In this document: positions 26,700 through 36,571 of the stretch, piece after piece
Layout of the letters: each line of letters starts with the position of its first letter
Position numbering within the stretch: position 1 is the first letter of the stretch
Assembly (NCBI GenBank): GCA_013215445.1
Contig: JABSRA010000023.1
Location: forward strand, 1-57,164
Length of the DNA: 57,164 bases
Reading direction: 5' to 3'
From: Oceanospirillaceae bacterium
Lineage (GTDB): Bacteria; Pseudomonadota; Gammaproteobacteria; Pseudomonadales; Balneatricaceae
Made by a program: the position numbers and the translations under genes
The notes under the pieces: generated by a model
What the model was told of the DNA's origin: nothing
Seen by the model: only the letters and a program-made list of their open reading frames with translations
Database searches by the model: none

Positions 26700-27791
26700 C
26701 TAAACGTTGAATCTGAAATGGATGACATCACCATCCTGGGTGATATAATCCTTGCCTTCCAAGCGCCATTTTCCTGCGTCTTTGGCCCCTTGCTCACCGT
26801 TGTGTTCGATAAAGTGCTCGTAGGAGATGATTTCGGCACGGATGAAGCCCTTTTCGAAATCGGTATGAATAACCCCCGCTGCCTGGGGAGCTGTCGCGCC
26901 TACTTTAACTGTCCAAGCGCGGACTTCTTTAACGCCGGCGGTGAAATAAGTCTGTAAATTTAGCAACTCATAACCAGCGCGGATAACGCGATCTAGACCG
27001 GGCTCGGTCATGCCCATATCCTCTAAAAATTCAGCGCATTCATCTGCATCTAGCTCGGAAATTTCCGCTTCTAATTTATTGCAAATAATAACCACGACGG
27101 CATTTTCTGCCTCGGCAATTTTTAACACGGTGTCTAAATGGGGGTTGTTTTCAAAACCCTCCTCATCGACATTGGCGATGTACATGGTCGGTTTTACTGA
27201 AATCAAGTGGAAGGAGTGCACTATCTTTAACTCGTCTTCTGAGAGGTCCATAGCGCGTACAGAAAGGCCTTCTTCCAAGTGAGGCAGTAACTTTTCCAAT
27301 ACTTGCTGAGCTGCCACTGCGGTTTTATCCCCTCCTTTGGCGAGCTTTTTATTGCGCTGTAGTTGTTTCTCGACAGATTCTAAGTCCGCCAGGGCCAACT
27401 CTAAGTTAATAATGTCAATATCAGCCGCCGGATCAATTCTATTGGCAACGTGAATCACGTTTTCATCTTCAAAGCAGCGCACTACATGTGCGATAGCATC
27501 TGTTTCACGGATGTTGGCCAGAAACTTGTTCCCTAATCCCTCGCCCTTTGAGGCACCTGCCACTAAGCCTGCTATATCAACAAACTCCATGGTGGTGGGT
27601 AACACACGCTCCGGATTGACGATAGCGGCAAGTTGGTCTAAACGTGCATCGGGCATAGCGACTACACCTGAATTGGGCTCTATCGTACAAAAGGGGAAGT
27701 TTTCAGCGCTGATGCCCGCTTTAGTTAGCGCATTAAATAGCGTTGATTTTCCGACATTAGGCAAGCCGACAATGCCACATTTAAAACCCAT
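26700..27791 (-). CDS. ychF: Redox-regulated ATPase YchF (Obg family)
   Basis: A 363-residue cytoplasmic P-loop protein that prefers ATP to GTP, binds ribosomes and is linked to oxidative stress responses. The P-loop GLPNVGKST lies at residues 8-16, the G3 region includes [19 protein letters not shown], and the C-terminus is a TGS domain. Upstream in-frame codons exist, but the ATG at 27791 has AAGGAA before it and gives exactly the E. coli length starting MGFKCGIVG. Downstream of pth, as in many gammaproteobacteria. Confidence 0.97.
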   Translation of the reverse strand: MGFKCGIVGLPNVGKSTLFNALTKAGISAENFPFCTIEPNSGVVAMPDARLDQLAAIVNPERVLPTTMEFVDIAGLVAGASKGEGLGNKFLANIRETDAIAHVVRCFEDENVIHVANRIDPAADIDIINLELALADLESVEKQLQRNKKLAKGGDKTAVAAQQVLEKLLPHLEEGLSVRAMDLSEDELKIVHSFHLISVKPTMYIANVDEEGFENNPHLDTVLKIAEAENAVVVIICNKLEAEISELDADECAEFLEDMGMTEPGLDRVIRAGYELLNLQTYFTAGVKEVRAWTVKVGATAPQAAGVIHTDFEKGFIRAEIISYEHFIEHNGEQGAKDAGKWRLEGKDYITQDGDVIHFRFNV

Positions 27792-28032
27792 GATGATTTC
27801 CTTAAGTAGTGCTTGATCTCTTAGGTTAAGCGACAGAGCGCTCATTGTTTCGAGAGAGTCAATAATATGAGTGGCCCGCATAAAATGCAGGCTATTTGCT
27901 AAAAGGCGACATTGTAAAGCACCACTGAGTGTAGTGGAAATTTATTTTTGACGGCTGACTAATTAAGTCGCAGGTTTTAGGCTGTTATGGTCTGGTCGAG
28001 AGTGAGTGCGGATTTTGGGGCAGAGGTGTCTG

Positions 28033-28635
28033 TTAAGAGGCTTTAAAACTATGCAGTTTGTTCATGGCGCCTTGCCAGTCACCAGCAACAGCGGTAGATG
28101 TGTAGAGCAGTGCTTCATCGGTCGCGGTGCGCGTCATCTGTTGCTCTTTTTGTGGGGCCTTACTCAATACAAAATCGGCGACATCCTTTGCCTGACCGGG
28201 ATGGCCAATGCCAATCCGTAATCGATAAAAATCTTTATTGTTACCAAGTTTGCTAATAATGTCTCTCAAGCCGTTGTGACCACCGTGTCCACCGCCTTTT
28301 TTAAAGCGAGCAACGCCTGGATTAATGTCTAGCTCATCGTGGGCAACGAGAATGTTTTGTGCGGGAATCTTGTAAAAGTTAGCGAGGGCTGAAACAGCGG
28401 TACCACTAAGATTCATAAAAGTATTGGGGATTAATAGATGCACGGGTTTACTGCCGATAAAGGCTTTTGCGTATCGCCCGGAATATTTTTTTTCTTGGAT
28501 GAAGTTGACGAGCAGCTTAGCTGCAAGCTGCTCGACAAAATCTTCACCGGCATTGTGACGGGTATGTCTATACTTTGTCCCGGGGTTCCCCAGGCCAATG
28601 ATTAGTTGTATTTCGTCACTCATGCCGTTTTTCAT
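28033..28635 (-). CDS. pth: Peptidyl-tRNA hydrolase
   Basis: A 200-residue enzyme that releases tRNA from prematurely dropped peptidyl-tRNA. GLGNPGTKYRHTRHNAGEDF near the start contains the conserved Asn and the catalytic His. NTFMNLSG (about 70-77), AHDELDINPG and KKGGGHGGHNGLRDI are the other family signatures. The second in-frame ATG at 28623 gives the usual MSDEIQLIIG start and is about equally possible. It lies 13 bp after rplY and before ychF, the standard order. Confidence 0.97.
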   Translation of the reverse strand: MKNGMSDEIQLIIGLGNPGTKYRHTRHNAGEDFVEQLAAKLLVNFIQEKKYSGRYAKAFIGSKPVHLLIPNTFMNLSGTAVSALANFYKIPAQNILVAHDELDINPGVARFKKGGGHGGHNGLRDIISKLGNNKDFYRLRIGIGHPGQAKDVADFVLSKAPQKEQQMTRTATDEALLYTSTAVAGDWQGAMNKLHSFKAS

Positions 28636-28648
28636 AGTTCTACTTCAA

Positions 28649-29245
28649 TTACTCTGCAGTAGCGCCACGTGGAGAGTATATGTAACCGATACTCTGGTTG
28701 TGGTCTTCACCGCGACGCAGTGCTGCTACTTGTACGCCAGCGGGAACAATGATGTCAGACAAGTGTAATACTTGACCTAGCTCAACGTTAGAAAGATCGA
28801 CACTGACAGACTCAGGAAGCTTGTCAGCAGCACATAGTACTTCAACTACGTTAGCTTCTACGGCAAATTTAGCGGCGGATTTAGCAACTGCTGAATTCTC
28901 GAAGTTGTCAAAAGAAATAGGCACTTTAATGCTGATTCTATTCGACTTGGTAATGCGCTGAAAGTCAGCATGCAGTAAAAGAGGCTTAGCCGGGTGGCGC
29001 TGTAAATCTTTGATGATGACATTTTCTTCTTTGCCGTCAATAACCAAAGTGATGATTGAAGAAAAGAAGCTATCATTGTTAGTTAGCTTAATAAAATCTT
29101 TGTTGATTAAAGAAAGTGAAAGAGGCTTTCTATTCTTAGCGCCACCGTATACAACGGCAGGTACTAGACCTTCTTTACGTAGGCGGCGGCTCGCACCTTT
29201 GCCCTGGTTTTCACGAATAACTGCTTCGATTTTAAAATTGTTCAT
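28649..29245 (-). CDS. rplY: 50S ribosomal protein L25/general stress protein Ctc
   Basis: A 198-residue 5S-rRNA-binding protein of the long L25 (CTC/TL5) form: an L25 domain in the first 90 residues (RENQGKGASRRLRKEGLVPA, then VYGG) and a C-terminal beta domain. It stabilises the 5S region of the large subunit. The gene is between prs and pth, the usual position, and is preceded by AATAGGTAAAAAA before the ATG. Confidence 0.97.
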   Translation of the reverse strand: MNNFKIEAVIRENQGKGASRRLRKEGLVPAVVYGGAKNRKPLSLSLINKDFIKLTNNDSFFSSIITLVIDGKEENVIIKDLQRHPAKPLLLHADFQRITKSNRISIKVPISFDNFENSAVAKSAAKFAVEANVVEVLCAADKLPESVSVDLSNVELGQVLHLSDIIVPAGVQVAALRRGEDHNQSIGYIYSPRGATAE

Positions 29246-29390
29246 TTTTTTTACCTATTTATAGTCCAGCGGGGCCGCGACCAGCACCGCTGTTGTTGAG
29301 CCTAAGCTTTGAGAACAAAGTTTAAGCAAATATACTTTTAACAATATTGTTAAAAGCTTGTTGATCCGTGCGAGTTCCGCTAAGTCTTAT

Positions 29391-30332
29391 TTAGCGGAAC
29401 ATCGCACTGATGGATTCTTCATTGGATACCCTGCGCAGTGCTTCAGCTAGCAGCGGCGAAATGGTTAACTGTCGAATTTTCGGGCAATTGAGTGCTTCTT
29501 CGGTCAGCGGGATGGTATCAGTAATAATTAATTCGTCAATCGATGAGTTGATTATGTTGTTGACGGCAGGTCCTGACAGAACGGGATGCGTGGCATAGGC
29601 GAATACCTTTGCTGCACCATTTTCTTTGAGAGCATGAGCCGCTTGGCACAAAGTGCCCGCTGTATCGATCATGTCATCGATCAGGATACAGGTGCGTCCA
29701 CTTACATCGCCGATGATATTCATTACCTGGGATTCGTTGGCACGCTCGCGGCGTTTGTCAATGATTGCCAAACCACAGTCTAACTGTTTGGCGACTGCGC
29801 GGGCCCTGACGACACCGCCTACATCTGGCGATACGACGATTAAATTTTCATATTGCTGGTCGATAATGTCATCGAGAAGGATAGGTGAGCCGTAGACATT
29901 ATCCACCGGGATGCTAAAGAAACCCTGGATTTGATCTGCGTGCAAGTCCATCGTCATTACTCTGTCGACCCCGACATTAGTAATCATGTCGGCGACAATT
30001 CTGGCGCTGATAGCGACTCGTGCAGAGCGCGGACGTCTATCTTGTCGGGCGTATCCAAAGTAGGGAATGACGGCTGTTATACGGGTTGCTGAAGCGCGTC
30101 GAAGGGCGTCTACCATGACAATCAATTCCATTAAATTGTCATTGGTCGGTGAGCAGGTAGACTGAATAATAAAGACGTCTTTACCCCGTACATTTTCCTG
30201 GATCTCAATGCTTACTTCACCATCACTGAAGCGGGCTACATGGGCTTTTCCCATGGGAATATCGAGGCGTGTTACCACCTTAAGCGCTAACTCTGGATTG
30301 GAGTTACCACTGAAAACCATTAACTGAGACAT
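29391..30332 (-). CDS. prs: Ribose-phosphate pyrophosphokinase
   Basis: A 313-residue enzyme that makes PRPP from ribose-5-phosphate and ATP for nucleotide, His and Trp synthesis. The start [16 protein letters not shown] is at 30332. [30 protein letters not shown] (about 128-138) and the PRPP-binding loop [12 protein letters not shown] appear here as [12 protein letters not shown] (about 217-228). An open frame extends 77 codons further upstream, but those codons bear no resemblance to Prs, and the shorter protein matches the family length. ispE is not found upstream, where it is expected. Confidence 0.97.
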   Translation of the reverse strand: MSQLMVFSGNSNPELALKVVTRLDIPMGKAHVARFSDGEVSIEIQENVRGKDVFIIQSTCSPTNDNLMELIVMVDALRRASATRITAVIPYFGYARQDRRPRSARVAISARIVADMITNVGVDRVMTMDLHADQIQGFFSIPVDNVYGSPILLDDIIDQQYENLIVVSPDVGGVVRARAVAKQLDCGLAIIDKRRERANESQVMNIIGDVSGRTCILIDDMIDTAGTLCQAAHALKENGAAKVFAYATHPVLSGPAVNNIINSSIDELIITDTIPLTEEALNCPKIRQLTISPLLAEALRRVSNEESISAMFR

Positions 30333-30566
30333 TGGGCATACCTTTAGGATATTCATGTTAAGCATTAATCGTGCGGTGGTGCTTTCATCGAGTGGTACTC
30401 TGTCGGATAAATTGAATTCGATACTTGAAGTAATAGAGTACCGTCCAGAAGAAATAGCTGGAGGGTACAAACAGAGTAAATGCCCGAAATTCGCGGCCAC
30501 ATTTTGCTGTAAAACAGCGGTAAGGTCAAGCCGAAAGGCAGTTTTGCAGTAACTATTCGCCATGCG
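30333..30566 (-). other. lolB-prs spacer where ispE would be expected
   Basis: In the Pseudomonas order, ispE and a tRNA-Gln lie between lolB and prs. Here only 234 bp separate them. The frame is open through this spacer, but its translation ([20 protein letters not shown]...) shows none of the GHMP-kinase motifs of IspE. I treat it as the prs leader. TTGACC-N17-CAAAAT near 30530-30500 on the minus strand is a weak promoter candidate. Confidence 0.5.
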
Positions 30567-31175
30567 CTATTCGGTTAGTTCGGTGTCCCATTTATAAACA
30601 GCGATTAACAGCTTTACATCGCCACGGGTCAAAATTATCTTTGCCGGTAGATAGTGCTGGTCAATCTTGTTGTATTTGGTGTAGCTGATATTCCAGCCAT
30701 CTTGGACAAGTTTGAATAGGCGCTCGTCTTTTAAGGTTGCTTGATTCTTCGACAGTGGTGATGGAATGCCCAGAATCCAGTACTTGGCATTTTCCACGGG
30801 TAATTCCCAGCCTAGGCGTTTGCGCAATAACTCGCTGGTTCTAGGTCCGGTTAGTGGGGTTTCTTTGGGTAGTGTTAAGGTGGCGGATTGGCTGTCTCCC
30901 TGTAGCTTTATAGCCGATTGTCCAAAAGGTCCGCTGAACACAAGATCAAACAGATCTTTTTCTTGTCGCCAAATCATGGTGGCTGTTTGGCTTTCCCGAT
31001 TGACCTTGATAGCAATTTTGGCGTTGGCCTGCCAGTTGTCGATTAATGCTATCGTTTTGAAGTGCTCCGGCCAGCTGAGGGGTTTGGGTTCGGTGGGGGA
31101 GTCAATGGCTGGGTTGGTGGTGCAGCCTGCTAGTACTAAGACAATCGATAGGATAGCGAGTATTGATTTCATCAT
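30567..31175 (-). CDS. lolB: Outer-membrane lipoprotein receptor LolB
   Basis: A 202-residue lipoprotein with lipobox LAGC (Cys18). LolB takes lipoproteins from LolA and inserts them in the outer membrane. The central WQANAKIAIKVN region, the DLVFSGPFGQSAIKLQGD segment and the RTSELLRKRLGWELPV segment follow the family pattern. The start overlaps the TPR gene stop (TAATG), so the two are translated in series. In most relatives ispE comes next. Confidence 0.93.
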   Translation of the reverse strand: MMKSILAILSIVLVLAGCTTNPAIDSPTEPKPLSWPEHFKTIALIDNWQANAKIAIKVNRESQTATMIWRQEKDLFDLVFSGPFGQSAIKLQGDSQSATLTLPKETPLTGPRTSELLRKRLGWELPVENAKYWILGIPSPLSKNQATLKDERLFKLVQDGWNISYTKYNKIDQHYLPAKIILTRGDVKLLIAVYKWDTELTE

Positions 31176-32866
31176 TATTTCTCTAAAAATTTCCGGGCTT
31201 GTTCGATAAAGATACTATCGGGGTGGCTAGTGCTAATTTTTAATAATAATTGTTTGGCTTCTTCATACTGTTGCATGCCGGCCAGCGCTGCAATTAAATG
31301 TGAGGCTACCTCCGGGTCATTATAGAGAGCAAACGCTTTAGATAAATAGCTTACCGCCTCTTCGAAACGTTGTAGTTTGTAGAGCACCCAGCCCATAGAG
31401 TCAATGGTTGCCGGATCTTTAGGAGAGAGCGCGAGCGCTTTCTCTATTAGGGCGAGCGCCTCTTGATAGCGGTTGGTATGCAAGGTCAAAGTATAGCCAA
31501 AAGCATTTAAGACAATCGGGTTGTCAGGGGTTATTTCCAGTACTTTTTGGAAATCTTGTTCCGCGGCTGCAAAGTTTAAGGGTTCTAAATACATTGCCCT
31601 GGCGTACAATAAATCGGTGTTTTGTGGCTCGATTTTAAGCTGGGCGCTTAAAATATCTATTGCTTCGCTGGTGAATTTAAATTTTTTCAGCCAGTCGGCT
31701 AACATCAGTAAGTAGGTGGTTTTTGCCGTGGGGTTAGAGAGAATTAATTCTGCCGAGATTTTCTCTACTTTTGATTTGTCGGCTGCATCTGTGTGGAGGC
31801 TAACAGCGCGAGTGTGGGCTTGTAATAAATTATTGCCACTGTCTACTTGTAAATAATTTTTTATCGCCAGATTAAAGTCATTAGATCGCTCGGCAATAAT
31901 GCCTAAATAGAAATAGAGGGTAGTATTGTCAGGGTTTTTCTGCAGTTGATTCTCGAAAATAGCACGGCTGGTACTCAAGTGATTAAAGTCTAGTGCAGTC
32001 AGTGCTAAATAGTTGTGTAGAGCCGAGTCTTCAGGGGTTAGTGTGATCAGTGAATTTATTTTTTGCAGTGCTTGGCTGTCTCGGTTGAGAGAGAACAGCA
32101 GTTGGATTTGCAGGGCGTTATACTGTCGATCTTTAGGGTTTTTGGCCAGGAGGGGGTCGAGGGTTTGCAGGGCTTCGGTAAAGCGGCTTAGATTTTTTAG
32201 CGTTTCAGCTTTTTGGTAGACCGCGGTGGGCGTATCAGGATCGAGAATGAGTGCCTGATTGAAATAATCAAGCGCCTCTTGGTGGTTTTTGAGTTGGTTA
32301 AACAATAATCCCAAGGTTAATAGTTTGTTGCTTTGCATATCTTCACTGATACGGCTGTCTTTTAGCAGATCAATATAAGCCAGAAGGTCTGCCTTGCTCA
32401 TATTTTTTAGCTGGGAGCTCAGTAGCAGTAATACTTTATGTTGTCCAAGTTTTAGGGCGTGGTTGAAGTGTGGTAGTGCGTCGCTGAACTTGCCTTGATT
32501 GATTAAGATATTGGCCAGTAACTGATGAGGCTCCGCCTCTTGGGGGTCGGCCGCGATCCATAAGGTCGCTGCCTTGGTCAGTGCTTGAGTATCACGCAAG
32601 TGCTGGGCAATTCGCACGGCTCTCTTAGCAATGCCTGGGTCTTTGGTAAGTTGTGACTGGCTTAAATATTTTTCCAGACTGTATCGATAATCCTCTGCCT
32701 TTCCCGCCAGTTCTGCGCTTAGAATGTCGTATAAAGTTTGGGCGTGTAGTTCGCCAGATAAATAGTCACCTGAAAAATCGGCATCAGAAGACGAGTGTGA
32801 TTGGGTCGCGCAACCAAAAAGGCTGAGAAAGCTGGCAATTACTATAGCGGTGCGTACGGTGATCAC
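31175..32866 (-). CDS. TPR-repeat lipoprotein of the lolB-hemA region
   Basis: A 563-residue protein with a lipoprotein signal (MITVRTAIVIASFLSLFGC, lipobox LFGC, Cys19). Tetratricopeptide repeats run from about residue 95 to the end, for example EALDYFNQALILDPDTPTA and LIEKALALSPKDPATIDSMG. A homologue stands in the same position in Pseudomonas between hemA and lolB. Its role is not established; a scaffold in the outer-membrane lipoprotein route is plausible from its linkage to lolB. It is divergent from hemA. Confidence 0.85.
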   Translation of the reverse strand: MITVRTAIVIASFLSLFGCATQSHSSSDADFSGDYLSGELHAQTLYDILSAELAGKAEDYRYSLEKYLSQSQLTKDPGIAKRAVRIAQHLRDTQALTKAATLWIAADPQEAEPHQLLANILINQGKFSDALPHFNHALKLGQHKVLLLLSSQLKNMSKADLLAYIDLLKDSRISEDMQSNKLLTLGLLFNQLKNHQEALDYFNQALILDPDTPTAVYQKAETLKNLSRFTEALQTLDPLLAKNPKDRQYNALQIQLLFSLNRDSQALQKINSLITLTPEDSALHNYLALTALDFNHLSTSRAIFENQLQKNPDNTTLYFYLGIIAERSNDFNLAIKNYLQVDSGNNLLQAHTRAVSLHTDAADKSKVEKISAELILSNPTAKTTYLLMLADWLKKFKFTSEAIDILSAQLKIEPQNTDLLYARAMYLEPLNFAAAEQDFQKVLEITPDNPIVLNAFGYTLTLHTNRYQEALALIEKALALSPKDPATIDSMGWVLYKLQRFEEAVSYLSKAFALYNDPEVASHLIAALAGMQQYEEAKQLLLKISTSHPDSIFIEQARKFLEK

Positions 32867-33279
32867 GTTCGGGTCATGTCCTTTTGAAGTATATGGTTAA
32901 CGGCTAGTCGCTGTTCCCTGGTGTCGATATTGGAGTCCGTAGTTACTGTACTCCAGTGATCTGTCTTGGTGGTTACTGGCGATAGCAGCAGGTTATTCCT
33001 GTCGTTAAGTTTACTCAAGTTTATCCTAAAAGCTAGGCAGTAGAAAATGCTTAATCAGTAAGACCCTAGTTCGAGCGATAAGTTTGGTGGTTACTCCGCT
33101 AAATGGTATTTTTTAATGCGCTGCTCTCAAACCATGAAAAAAGGTAAATAATCAGCAGATATAGCGAAATTATTGATTAAAGTTGTTATTATAACGCGTT
33201 TTTATTTATCGTTTTCAGTAGGTTCGTCAGTTTGTATCAGCGGGCCAAGATTTAGTTCACAGGATTAGACTCTTTTTAT
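32867..33279. other. Divergent promoter region of hemA and the TPR lipoprotein gene
   Basis: No gene is visible in these 413 bp. TTATTATAAC near 33185-33194 in an AT-rich stretch could be part of the hemA promoter, but I cannot assign a complete -35/-10 pair with confidence. The hemA ATG has only a weak ribosome site. Confidence 0.4.
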
Positions 33280-34545
33280 ATGACCCTATTGGCGTTGGGT
33301 ATCAATCATAAGACAGCATCAGTAGCAGTGCGTGAACGTTTGGTGATCGCACCGGCCGCGATGGAAGGTGCTCTACTTGCGGCACTTGAGAGTGCTGGTC
33401 TCAATGAAGTTGCTATTCTCTCTACTTGTAATCGCACCGAGATATATTGTTCTGCTGAGGCGGTCGATGCCCAGCGGCTTTTGCATTGGCTGGGGCTCTA
33501 TAAAGAGTTGCCGGTGGCTGAGATTGAGAAAAGTATTTATTTGCATCAGGATATGGATGCTGTTCAGCATATGATGAGAGTTGCCTGTGGGCTGGATTCT
33601 CTGGTGCTCGGTGAACCGCAAATATTGGGTCAGCTTAAATCAAGCTTTGCGGTATCACAGAACTTGAAACTGATGAAAGGGGAGTTGGGGCAGTTGTTCC
33701 AACAGGCCTTCGCCGTGGCAAAAAAAGTTCGGACAGACACTGCTATCGGCAGAAACCCGGTCTCTATTGCCTTTGCGGCTGTCAGTTTGGCTCAGCACAT
33801 ATTTTCTGATCTGCAGGACAGTACTGCGCTGTTGATCGGTGCTGGTGAAACCATAGAATTGGTGGCGCGGCATTTAAACAATGCCGGCGTGAAAAATATT
33901 ATTGTGGCTAATCGGACTTTAGACAGGGCGCAGCAGCTAGCGGCTAACTTTAACGGCGAGGCAATTTTACTCGGCGATATCCCTGATATATTACACCGCG
34001 CTGATATAGTCATTGCCTCGACGGCGTCACAGTTACCTATTTTAGGTAAAGGGGCGGTGGAAAGTGCTTTGAAAAAACGCAAGCATCAACCTATGTTTAT
34101 GATTGATATTGCGGTTCCAAGAGATATTGAAGTGCAAGTTAAAGAGCTTGATGATGTGTATCTATACAGCGTCGATGACTTGCAGCAGGTCATTGAAGAG
34201 AATCAGCAGCAGCGTCAGGAAGCTGCACTGGACGCTGAAAAAATCATTCTTGAAGGTGTGGAAAAATATGTGCTAGAACAGCGTTCTAGAGGGGCTGTGA
34301 ATACCCTCAAAGCGCTGCGTACCCACACTGAGAAATTGCGCGATCAAGAAGTAGACAGTGCATTGAAAAATTTGGCGAAAGGGGACAATGCCGAGCAGGT
34401 GGTGATAGAGCTTGCCCGGCGTTTAACCAATAAAATGTTGCATCACCCGAGTATTCAATTGCGTAGAGCCAGTGGGCAGGGGCGGACAGATTTGAGCGAG
34501 TTGATAAAGGAAGTTTTTCAACTCGACCTAGATAGTCGAGAATGA
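33280..34545 (+). CDS. hemA: Glutamyl-tRNA reductase
   Basis: A 421-residue NADPH-dependent enzyme that reduces Glu-tRNA to glutamate-1-semialdehyde, the first step of C5 haem synthesis. The catalytic cysteine lies in LSTCNRTEIYC (about 47-57). LVLGEPQILGQLK (about 108-120) and the NADPH-binding LIGAGETIELVARHL (about 184-198) follow, with a C-terminal dimerisation helix. It heads the hemA-prfA-prmC-moeB operon, a common gammaproteobacterial arrangement. Confidence 0.97.
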   Translation: MTLLALGINHKTASVAVRERLVIAPAAMEGALLAALESAGLNEVAILSTCNRTEIYCSAEAVDAQRLLHWLGLYKELPVAEIEKSIYLHQDMDAVQHMMRVACGLDSLVLGEPQILGQLKSSFAVSQNLKLMKGELGQLFQQAFAVAKKVRTDTAIGRNPVSIAFAAVSLAQHIFSDLQDSTALLIGAGETIELVARHLNNAGVKNIIVANRTLDRAQQLAANFNGEAILLGDIPDILHRADIVIASTASQLPILGKGAVESALKKRKHQPMFMIDIAVPRDIEVQVKELDDVYLYSVDDLQQVIEENQQQRQEAALDAEKIILEGVEKYVLEQRSRGAVNTLKALRTHTEKLRDQEVDSALKNLAKGDNAEQVVIELARRLTNKMLHHPSIQLRRASGQGRTDLSELIKEVFQLDLDSRE

Positions 34546-34607
34546 ATTTTAGATGAGTTTAGCTGATCCCTAAGGTTGGGGTTAGTGGTAGGTTTTGAGG
34601 AATTGGG

Positions 34608-35690
34608 ATGAAAAAATCCGTAAGGTTAAAGTTAGAAAAACTCGCAGAGAGATATGAAGAACTCGCGGCGTTGATGAGTTCTCCAGATGTGATTTCAGAT
34701 CAGGAAAAGTTTCGTTCGCATTCTAAAGAGTATGCAGAAATAGAATCGATTGTGTTAGCTTTTGAGCAGTTTGGCGCGGCAGAGGAGGATTTTGAAGAAG
34801 CTAAATTAATGGCGGAAGACGAAGACCCTGAAATGCGCGAAATGGCCGCAGAGGAGTATCGTACTGCCAAGCGCAAGATAGAAGAGTTAGAGGAGCAGTT
34901 ACAAGTGTTGCTGCTGCCGACAGATCCTAACGATAGTCGCAATGTGTTTGTTGAAGTTCGCGCGGGAACTGGCGGTGATGAAGCTGCTATTTTTGCCGGG
35001 GATCTGTTTCGTATGTACTCTAAATACGTTGACTCCATGGGTTGGCGGATTGAAATTATCAGCACTAACGCAGGTGATCATGGGGGCTATAAAGAGATCA
35101 TATCTCGAATCGTTGGCACCGATGTATATTCTAACCTCAAGTTTGAATCCGGTGTGCACCGGGTGCAACGTGTGCCAGAGACTGAATCACAGGGGCGAGT
35201 GCATACCTCGGCGTGCACGGTAGCGATCATGCCTGAGTTAGATGAAGTGGATGAAGTTAAAATCAATAAGGCAGATCTGCGGGTCGATACTTATCGTGCT
35301 TCAGGGGCCGGTGGGCAGCACATCAACAAAACTGATTCGGCGGTGCGTATTACCCATCTTCCGACAGGGGTAGTGGTGGAGTGTCAGGAGGAGCGTTCTC
35401 AGCATAAAAACCGTGCCAAAGCTATGTCGTTTCTGGCGTCTAGGTTGCAGTCCGCCGTCGATGAGAAACAGGCGGCAGAGCAGGCTAGTACCCGTAAGAG
35501 TTTGGTGGGAAGTGGCGATAGATCAGAGCGTATACGCACTTATAACTATCCCCAGAGTCGAGTTTCAGATCATAGAATTAACCTTACGCTGTATAAATTG
35601 GCGGAGATAATGGAAGGTGAATTAGGGCAGCTAATTGGCCCTTTGAAAATTGAGCGACAGACAGAATTGCTCGGTGAATTGGGTGATTAA
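34608..35690 (+). CDS. prfA: Peptide chain release factor 1
   Basis: A 360-residue factor that reads UAA and UAG. The GGQ peptidyl-hydrolysis motif is in [18 protein letters not shown] (about residue 235). The codon-reading PxT motif appears as PET in [17 protein letters not shown], where E. coli has PAT. The length matches RF1 rather than RF2, and no RF2-style frameshift site is present. GAGGAATTGGG precedes the ATG. It lies between hemA and the methyltransferase gene that modifies its GGQ glutamine. Confidence 0.97.
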   Translation: MKKSVRLKLEKLAERYEELAALMSSPDVISDQEKFRSHSKEYAEIESIVLAFEQFGAAEEDFEEAKLMAEDEDPEMREMAAEEYRTAKRKIEELEEQLQVLLLPTDPNDSRNVFVEVRAGTGGDEAAIFAGDLFRMYSKYVDSMGWRIEIISTNAGDHGGYKEIISRIVGTDVYSNLKFESGVHRVQRVPETESQGRVHTSACTVAIMPELDEVDEVKINKADLRVDTYRASGAGGQHINKTDSAVRITHLPTGVVVECQEERSQHKNRAKAMSFLASRLQSAVDEKQAAEQASTRKSLVGSGDRSERIRTYNYPQSRVSDHRINLTLYKLAEIMEGELGQLIGPLKIERQTELLGELGD

Positions 35691-35711
35691 TATTGATCGT
35701 GTGCGGCGTTA

Positions 35712-36557
35712 ATGTCCGACTATAGCATTGCCTTCGCGCTGCAAAAAAGTCAGTTGCTGGCAGGTCTCAGTGATACGTCAGTACTGGATGTGAGGTTGCT
35801 CTTAGCAGAAGTGTTGGGCAAGAGTACCAGTTATTTATTTACCTGGCCTGAAAAATGCCTAACCCAGCTGGAATGGCGGCGCTTTAACGCGCTGTTAGAA
35901 AGGCGGGTTGCAGGTGAGCCCATCGCCTATTTGCTGGGGTACCAAGATTTTTGGAGTCTGCGCTTGGCGGTGTCTAAAGATACCTTAATTCCCCGTCCCG
36001 ATACCGAGTTGCTGGTAGAGCAAGCACTCTCACTGTTGGTCGACGGTGATTTTCGGGTAGCCGATTTGGGCACGGGCACAGGTGCAGTTGCGCTATCGTT
36101 AGCGACTGAGCGCCCAGGCTGGAAAATAGTGGCGACAGACCTGAATGAAGCGGCTGCGCAATTGGCCGAGAAAAATCGTCAGTCGCTAAATATCCGCAAT
36201 GTACAAGTGCTAACCGGTGCTTGGTTTGAGCCTTTAGTCGGTAAATTTGACTTAATTGTGTCTAATCCTCCTTATATAGACCCACTTGATCACCATTTAC
36301 AAGAGGGGGATGTTCGTTTTGAGCCCCTGTCGGCGTTGATTGCCGATGATGCTGGCATGAGTGATATCGAAGCGCTCGTGCGGGGTGCGGGTGATTATTT
36401 GCAGCTAGGTGGCTGGTTACTGCTCGAGCATGGTTATCAGCAGGGCGCGGCTGTGCGTGCTTTATTTGAGCGCTGTGGTTATCGCGAGGTACAGACTGTC
36501 AGAGATTTAGCCGGCAATGATAGGGTGAGTTTAGCAAAGTGGTCAAATACAGCGTGA
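35712..36557 (+). CDS. prmC: Release factor glutamine N5-methyltransferase
   Basis: A 281-residue SAM-dependent methyltransferase that modifies the GGQ glutamine of RF1 and RF2. An N-terminal helical domain binds the factor. The SAM motif VADLGTGTGAVALSLA (about 117-132) and the catalytic NPPY in IVSNPPYIDPL (about 186) are intact, as is the IPRPDTELLVEQAL segment before them. It follows prfA after about 20 bp and so is co-transcribed with its substrate gene. Confidence 0.96.
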   Translation: MSDYSIAFALQKSQLLAGLSDTSVLDVRLLLAEVLGKSTSYLFTWPEKCLTQLEWRRFNALLERRVAGEPIAYLLGYQDFWSLRLAVSKDTLIPRPDTELLVEQALSLLVDGDFRVADLGTGTGAVALSLATERPGWKIVATDLNEAAAQLAEKNRQSLNIRNVQVLTGAWFEPLVGKFDLIVSNPPYIDPLDHHLQEGDVRFEPLSALIADDAGMSDIEALVRGAGDYLQLGGWLLLEHGYQQGAAVRALFERCGYREVQTVRDLAGNDRVSLAKWSNTA

Positions 36558-36571
36558 ATGCGGGAAATGAG

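Noticed and set aside
30333..30563. N-terminal extension of Prs by 77 residues
   Set aside because: The frame is open, but the extra residues resemble nothing in the PRPP synthetase family, and the internal ATG gives the exact family length.
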